Below the pieces are notes generated by a model. The model saw only the letters and a program-made list of their open reading frames with translations. It did no database searches and was not told where the DNA came from. A program made the position numbers and the translations under genes. Positions 22,459 to 26,061 of a stretch of 26,061 nucleotides of DNA are shown piece after piece. Each line of letters begins with the position of its first letter. Positions within the stretch are counted from its first letter, which is position 1. Source of the stretch: Brevundimonas sp. UBA2388. GTDB taxonomy: Bacteria; Pseudomonadota; Alphaproteobacteria; Caulobacterales; Caulobacteraceae. The stretch is taken from the NCBI GenBank assembly GCA_002343425.1, contig DDSO01000051.1:1-26061 (forward strand), in the 5' to 3' direction.

Positions 22459-22944
22459 ATGACCACTCCCAACGACCACGACATCCGCGTTCTCAACAGC
22501 CTGATCGAGACCACGATCGACAGTGCTGACGGCTATCGCGAAGCCGCCAAGGAAACCGACAAGCCCAACTACCGGTCGCTGTTCGAGGCCCGCAGCTTCG
22601 AACGCCAGCAGGTGGCCGCCGATCTGCAGGGCACGGTCCGCAATCTGGGTGGTGAGCCTGAGGACGACGGGTCGATCCTCGCCAAGGCGCATCGGGCCTT
22701 TCTGGACGTCAAACATGCCCTGTTGCGCGACGAGCAGGCGGTCGTGAACTCGGTCGAGAACGGCGAGGACTTCATCAAGGGCAAGTTCGAGAAGGCGCTT
22801 GAGGACTCGGACGTCTCCGCCACGACCCGCGAGACCATCCGCCGGGCCTGGACGACGGTGAAGGACGGTCACGACCAGATGCGCGATCTCAAGCACAGCC
22901 TGGACGGTCAGAAAGACGCGGACGGGCGGCTCTACCCGAACTAG
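22459..22944 (+). CDS. PA2169/DUF2383-type four-helix-bundle protein
   Basis: The 161-residue, soluble, all-helical protein begins with the DUF2383 pattern DIRVLNSLIETTIDSADGYR, then YRSLFEARSFERQQVAADLQ, and LGGEPEDDGSILAKAHRAFL. It is ferritin-like in helix layout, and related proteins are often stress or stationary-phase induced; biochemical function is unknown. AAAGG lies upstream of the ATG at 22459; the in-frame GTG at 22444 is an alternative. A degenerate EcfG-like element (GAAAC-N17-CGCT, 22396-22421, two mismatches) lies upstream and is not counted as a promoter. A strong terminator follows 17 bases after the stop. Confidence 0.85.
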   Translation: MTTPNDHDIRVLNSLIETTIDSADGYREAAKETDKPNYRSLFEARSFERQQVAADLQGTVRNLGGEPEDDGSILAKAHRAFLDVKHALLRDEQAVVNSVENGEDFIKGKFEKALEDSDVSATTRETIRRAWTTVKDGHDQMRDLKHSLDGQKDADGRLYPN

Positions 22945-22961
22945 GGTCCCGGCCCTGACAG

Positions 22962-22993
22962 AAAAGGCCCCGGCGGTTGCGCCGGGGCCTTTG
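22962..22993. terminator. Bidirectional intrinsic terminator
   Basis: AAAGGCCCCGGC (22963-22974) pairs perfectly with GCCGGGGCCTTT (22981-22992) over a 6-base loop, with A- and T-runs on the two sides. It separates the convergent DUF2383-type gene and rplS. Confidence 0.92.
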
Positions 22994-23016
22994 TAATTTC
23001 GGCGAAACGAAGCGGC

Positions 23017-23445
23017 TTATGCTTCGGTTTCGTCGGCCTTCTGGGCCGTGCCGGTTTCCGGGACCACGACGCCCTTGACCGGACGCACGGTCTGCTTCTC
23101 GGCGATCCGGGCCGACTTGCCGCGACGGTCGCGCAGGTAATAGAGCTTGGCGCGCCGGACGACGCCGCGGCGCTTGACCTCGATGGCGTCGATGTTCGGC
23201 GACATCAGCGGGAAGACGCGCTCGACGCCCTCGCCGAAGCTGATCTTTCGCACGGTGAAATTCTCGTTGATCCCGCCGCCGGCGCGGGCGATGCAGACGC
23301 CCTCGAAGGCCTGGATGCGTTCGCGCTCGCCTTCCTTGATCTTGACCATGACGCGCAGCGTGTCGCCGGGCTGGAAGTCGGGGATGGCGCGTTGGGCGAC
23401 CAGGCGGGCTTTTTCTTCGGCTTCGATCGTCTGAAGGATGTTCAT
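23017..23445 (-). CDS. rplS: 50S ribosomal protein L19
   Basis: L19 sits at the 30S-50S interface. The 142-residue protein shows the family core: [20 protein letters not shown] (23-42), [20 protein letters not shown] (44-63), [20 protein letters not shown] and [20 protein letters not shown]. It is longer than the ~115-residue enterobacterial protein by a C-terminal extension ([13 protein letters not shown] to KADETEA), a usual feature in this class. GAGGAG lies upstream of the ATG and is partly inside the end of trmD (one base between the trmD stop and the ATG), so expression is coupled. Confidence 0.97.
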   Translation of the reverse strand: MNILQTIEAEEKARLVAQRAIPDFQPGDTLRVMVKIKEGERERIQAFEGVCIARAGGGINENFTVRKISFGEGVERVFPLMSPNIDAIEVKRRGVVRRAKLYYLRDRRGKSARIAEKQTVRPVKGVVVPETGTAQKADETEA

Positions 23446-23446
23446 T

Positions 23447-24199
23447 CTATTCTCCTCGAGCTTTTGCGCTCTTTACCTGTGATTTGGCGGGCTCAAGTCC
23501 CGCATTTGTCTTTCCCTGATACGCCGCCCAGAGGTCTGGCCGTCGTTCCCGGGTCGTCTCTCGCCGCTGCTCTTCGCGCCATGCGGCGACCTTTTTATGG
23601 TCGCCCGACAGAAGCACCTCGGGTATCTCCAGCCCCTCGAACGTCCGCGGTCGCGTGTACTGCGGATGCTCCAGAAGGCCGTCCTCAAAGCTCTCCGAAC
23701 TCAGGCTTTCGGCCTGGCCCAGCACTCCGGGGATCAGTCGTACGCACGCCTCGATCACCACCATAGCCGCCGCCTCGCCGCCGGCGAGCACCGCGTCCCC
23801 GACGGAGACCTCCTCGAACCCGCGCGCGTCGAGCACGCGCTGGTCCACCCCCTCGAACCGGCCGCACAGCACCGTAATGCCGTCGGCCTTGGCCCATTCC
23901 TTGACGCGCGCCTGGGTCAGGGGCCGACCCCGGGCGCTCATGTACAAAAGCGGCCGGGGCGGGCCGGAAACGCTGTCGAGCGCCCTGGCCACCACGTCCG
24001 CTTTCAGCACGGCTCCCGGCCCGCCACCCGCGGGGGTGTCGTCCAGGAAGCCGCGCGTATCTGTGGAAAAGGCCCGAATGTCAACCGTATCAAGGCTCCA
24101 GAGCCCGCGCTCACGCCACGCCGTGCCAATCAGCGAGACGCCGAGCGGCCCCGGAAACGCCTCGGGGAACATGGTCAGGACGGTGGCGGTGAAGGGCAT
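23447..24199 (-). CDS. trmD: tRNA (guanine-N1)-methyltransferase TrmD
   Basis: TrmD methylates G37 of tRNAs with S-adenosylmethionine, preventing +1 frameshifts. The 250-residue SPOUT enzyme shows [13 protein letters not shown] (7-19), the [16 protein letters not shown] loop (53-68), the trefoil-knot AdoMet site [11 protein letters not shown] (111-121) and [15 protein letters not shown] (132-146), and the catalytic [16 protein letters not shown] with Asp173. Complete and intact. The start is the ATG at 24197-24199. It heads a trmD-rplS pair; the rpsP and rimM genes that usually precede it are not upstream, where a divergent secreted-protein gene is found instead. Confidence 0.97.
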   Translation of the reverse strand: MPFTATVLTMFPEAFPGPLGVSLIGTAWRERGLWSLDTVDIRAFSTDTRGFLDDTPAGGGPGAVLKADVVARALDSVSGPPRPLLYMSARGRPLTQARVKEWAKADGITVLCGRFEGVDQRVLDARGFEEVSVGDAVLAGGEAAAMVVIEACVRLIPGVLGQAESLSSESFEDGLLEHPQYTRPRTFEGLEIPEVLLSGDHKKVAAWREEQRRETTRERRPDLWAAYQGKTNAGLEPAKSQVKSAKARGE

Positions 24200-24312
24200 G
24201 GCGGCGGCTCATACAGGAAAGCCGGGCGGGCGGCGAGGCGGCGCCGTCCGACCCGCGCCTTGACCCGGCCCCCGCCGCCGTTCCAACTCGCCCGGCGACG
24301 TCGCGAGGGTCC

Positions 24313-24999
24313 ATGCGTATTCTGCTTCTGCTGTTCCTGCTCGGCGCCTTCCGCGCCTGCGCCAGCGCCGGGCCTGCCGCCGATCCGGTCCTTCCCGCCC
24401 TGGATCCGGGCGCCCCGGTCGTCGAGGCGCAGATGCCGTTGCGGCTTCTGCGGGACGAGGGCCAGAACCCCCGGATGGGCGCGCCGGAGCTTGTGGCCGG
24501 CAGCTATGCCGAAGACTCCCCTTTCAGCATCAGCTTCGACTTCCACAGCGAGGGGCTCACGCTAGGGCCGCCCAAGGGGGTGGGGATGACCGTCCGCTTC
24601 GGCGACTACTGCCGGGACCGGCCCGGCTGGCTCCAGGCCGTGCTGATCGGGCCCTCGGGCCAGAGCTGGCGCGGCCACCGCGTCCCGGTCCCGGCGGGCC
24701 CCGACCGGCATCAGGACTGGAGCTCCGGCTATGTCGATGCGCCCGACCTGCTGGCGGCCATGGCCCCGGGCGGCCGGTTCACCCTGGCGCTGCAGGACGA
24801 CGAGGGGCGGCTCTGGAATGAGGTGAAGATCGATGTCCTCGCCCCGGAGCGCCGCGCGCAGCTCTATGCCGAAAACCTCGCCGCCTTCCGGAACGCCGAG
24901 GCGGCGACGACCCCGGAGGCCTCGGAGATGCTCGTGGCCGTCCAGCTGGAGCGGCCCCCGCTGCCGTCGCCGCCGCGGCCCTGCCCCGCGGCGTCCTAG
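24313..24999 (+). CDS. Secreted or lipoprotein-like hypothetical protein
   Basis: The 228-residue protein has the hydrophobic leader MRILLLLFLLGAFRACASAG. It could be a type I signal peptide ending near ASA or an imperfect lipobox (FRAC). The body is beta-rich with many Gly/Pro turns (ISFDFHSEGLTLGPPKGVGM, CRDRPGWLQAVLIGP, GRFTLALQDDEGRLWNEVKI) and ends in a Pro-rich tail (PPLPSPPRPCPAAS). No family is recognised. GAGGG lies three bases before the ATG. It diverges from trmD across 113 bases and converges on the FAD oxidoreductase: the two genes share the four bases CTAG (24996-24999), which give both TAG stops. Confidence 0.78.
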   Translation: MRILLLLFLLGAFRACASAGPAADPVLPALDPGAPVVEAQMPLRLLRDEGQNPRMGAPELVAGSYAEDSPFSISFDFHSEGLTLGPPKGVGMTVRFGDYCRDRPGWLQAVLIGPSGQSWRGHRVPVPAGPDRHQDWSSGYVDAPDLLAAMAPGGRFTLALQDDEGRLWNEVKIDVLAPERRAQLYAENLAAFRNAEAATTPEASEMLVAVQLERPPLPSPPRPCPAAS

Positions 25000-26061
25000 C
25001 AGGCCTGCCCGGCCGCCCAGCCCGACGACCAGGCCCACTGGAAATTGTAGCCGCCGAGCCAGCCGGTGATGTCGGCGGCCTCGCCGATGACATAGAGGCC
25101 GGGGACGGACGTGGCCTCCATGGTCTGCTGGTCCAGCTGGTCGGTGGCGATGCCGCCCAGGGTGACCTCGGCGGTGCGGTAGCCTTCGGAGCCGACGGGC
25201 TTGACGGTCCAGGCGTTCACGGCGGCGTCGAGGCGGCGCAGGGTCTTGTCGCCGACCTCGGCCAGCTTGCCCTTGACGCCTTCGCGGTCGCAGACGCTTT
25301 CGGCGAGGCGGCGGGGGATCAGATGGCCCAGCGCCGTGTGGACCATCTGTTTGCCGTTCTCCTCCTTGGCGGCCTTGAGGCGGGCGTAGAGGTCCTCGCC
25401 GGGGGCCATGGCGACGGTGATGGGCTCGCCCTCGCGCCAGTAGCTCGAAATCTGGAGGATGGCGGGGCCCGACAGGCCGCGGTGGGTGAACAGCATGGCC
25501 TCGGCGAAGCGGGTGCCGCCGCCCTTGACCACGGCGTCGACCGCGACCCCGGCGAGGGGTTTCAGCGTCTCCAGCAGGCCGGCCTCGAAGGTCAGGGGGA
25601 CCAGGGCCGGGCGGGTGTCGGTGACGCGCAGGCCGAACTGGCGGGCGACGTCATAGGCCCAGCCGGTGGCCCCCATCTTCGGGATCGACTTGCCGCCGGT
25701 GGCCAGGACCAGCGACCGGCTGCGGACCACAGTCCCGTCCGACAGGGCGGCCTCAAAGCCGTCGGCCACGCGCTCGACCCGATCGACCGAGACGCCGAGC
25801 GACAGCACCACGCCCGCCGCCCGCATGTCGTCGGTGAGCATGCGGATGATCTGTTTGGCGCTGTCGTCGCAGAACAGCTGGCCGAGGGTCTTTTCGTGCC
25901 AGGCGATGCCGGCGCGGTCGACGCGTTTGACGAAGTCGTGCTGGCTGAACCGCTTCAGGGCCGAGGTGGCGAACCGCGGGTTCTCGCCGAGGAAATTCGC
26001 GGGGCTGGTCCCGGTGTTGGTGAAATTGCAGCGCCCGCCGCCGGAGATGCGGATCTTCTCG
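24996..26061 (-). CDS. HI0933/BaiN-like NAD(P)/FAD-dependent oxidoreductase (5' end outside the window)
   Basis: The visible 354 codons begin inside the protein at EKIRISGGGRCNFTNTGTSP, which contains the GGGRCNxTN family motif of HI0933-like flavoproteins. They continue through LGQLFCDDSAKQIIRML, SLVLATGGKSIPKMGATGWA (second dinucleotide/FAD contact) and the C-terminal FAD-binding block VPGLYVIGEAADITGWLGGYNFQWA. The N-terminal FAD-binding Rossmann motif is beyond the window edge. The family includes aminoacetone-type oxidoreductases and BaiN/RdsA; the real substrate is unknown. The in-frame ATG at 25841 is internal, not the start, because conserved coding sequence extends through it to the edge. 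Confidence 0.93.
   Translation of the reverse strand, partial: EKIRISGGGRCNFTNTGTSPANFLGENPRFATSALKRFSQHDFVKRVDRAGIAWHEKTLGQLFCDDSAKQIIRMLTDDMRAAGVVLSLGVSVDRVERVADGFEAALSDGTVVRSRSLVLATGGKSIPKMGATGWAYDVARQFGLRVTDTRPALVPLTFEAGLLETLKPLAGVAVDAVVKGGGTRFAEAMLFTHRGLSGPAILQISSYWREGEPITVAMAPGEDLYARLKAAKEENGKQMVHTALGHLIPRRLAESVCDREGVKGKLAEVGDKTLRRLDAAVNAWTVKPVGSEGYRTAEVTLGGIATDQLDQQTMEATSVPGLYVIGEAADITGWLGGYNFQWAWSSGWAAGQAC

Overview
The window is a stretch of GC-rich alphaproteobacterial chromosome (my estimate is upper-60s % GC, not counted) that reads like Caulobacterales, most likely Brevundimonas or a close relative. The grounds are a groESL operon with a sigma-32-type promoter plus a CIRCE operator, promoters of the alphaproteobacterial general stress sigma factor EcfG (GGAAC-N16/17-CGTT), GANTC sites placed as a dyad in a promoter, and a ScsB-like electron transporter next to a peroxiredoxin-like lipoprotein. 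I see no tRNA, rRNA, CRISPR array, transposase or phage gene. Most of the window looks like ordinary core chromosome.

Layout. 1-670: start of groEL, groES and their heat-shock control region, all on the minus strand. 699-2758: a secreted TPR protein divergent from a small glycine-zipper protein. 2901-5105: pgi divergent from a small secreted protein, with two dyads between them. 5106-6217: a small HTH-type gene flanked by two copies of a structured ~180-210 bp palindromic repeat. 6218-9081: a DsbD/ScsB-type membrane electron transporter and a peroxiredoxin-like lipoprotein, one operon. 9180-10051: an OmpA-domain lipoprotein and a glycine-zipper lipoprotein. 10212-12434: a small membrane protein, then a lipid-kinase-like protein translationally coupled to a metallophosphoesterase. 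12475-13265: a yqjD-yqjE-like pair. 13402-14684: FAA hydrolase and zeta-class GST (maleylacetoacetate or maleylpyruvate isomerase type). 14688-17039: an alpha/beta hydrolase and a LytM/M23 endopeptidase. 17434-21545: ydbH-ynbE-ydbL intermembrane lipid-transport operon plus a small membrane gene. 21577-22944: kynA and a DUF2383-type four-helix protein. 23017-24199: trmD-rplS. 24313-26061: a secreted hypothetical protein facing an FAD-dependent oxidoreductase cut by the window edge.

How the genes fit together. The dominant theme is the cell envelope under stress. Three exact EcfG-type promoters lie within 3.3 kb (10092-13343). They drive a glycine-zipper lipoprotein, a lipid-kinase/phosphoesterase pair (with a spacing that predicts a leaderless mRNA), and the YqjD/YqjE-like membrane pair. 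Nearby are periplasmic thiol/peroxide defence (ScsB and PprX-like), peptidoglycan-interacting proteins (OmpA-domain, LytM) and the YdbH/YnbE/YdbL phospholipid-transport machine. The best leads for new biology are this general-stress envelope cluster, the fourth gene appended to ydbH-ynbE-ydbL, and the 3'-end repeat whose stem shows compensatory changes between copies.
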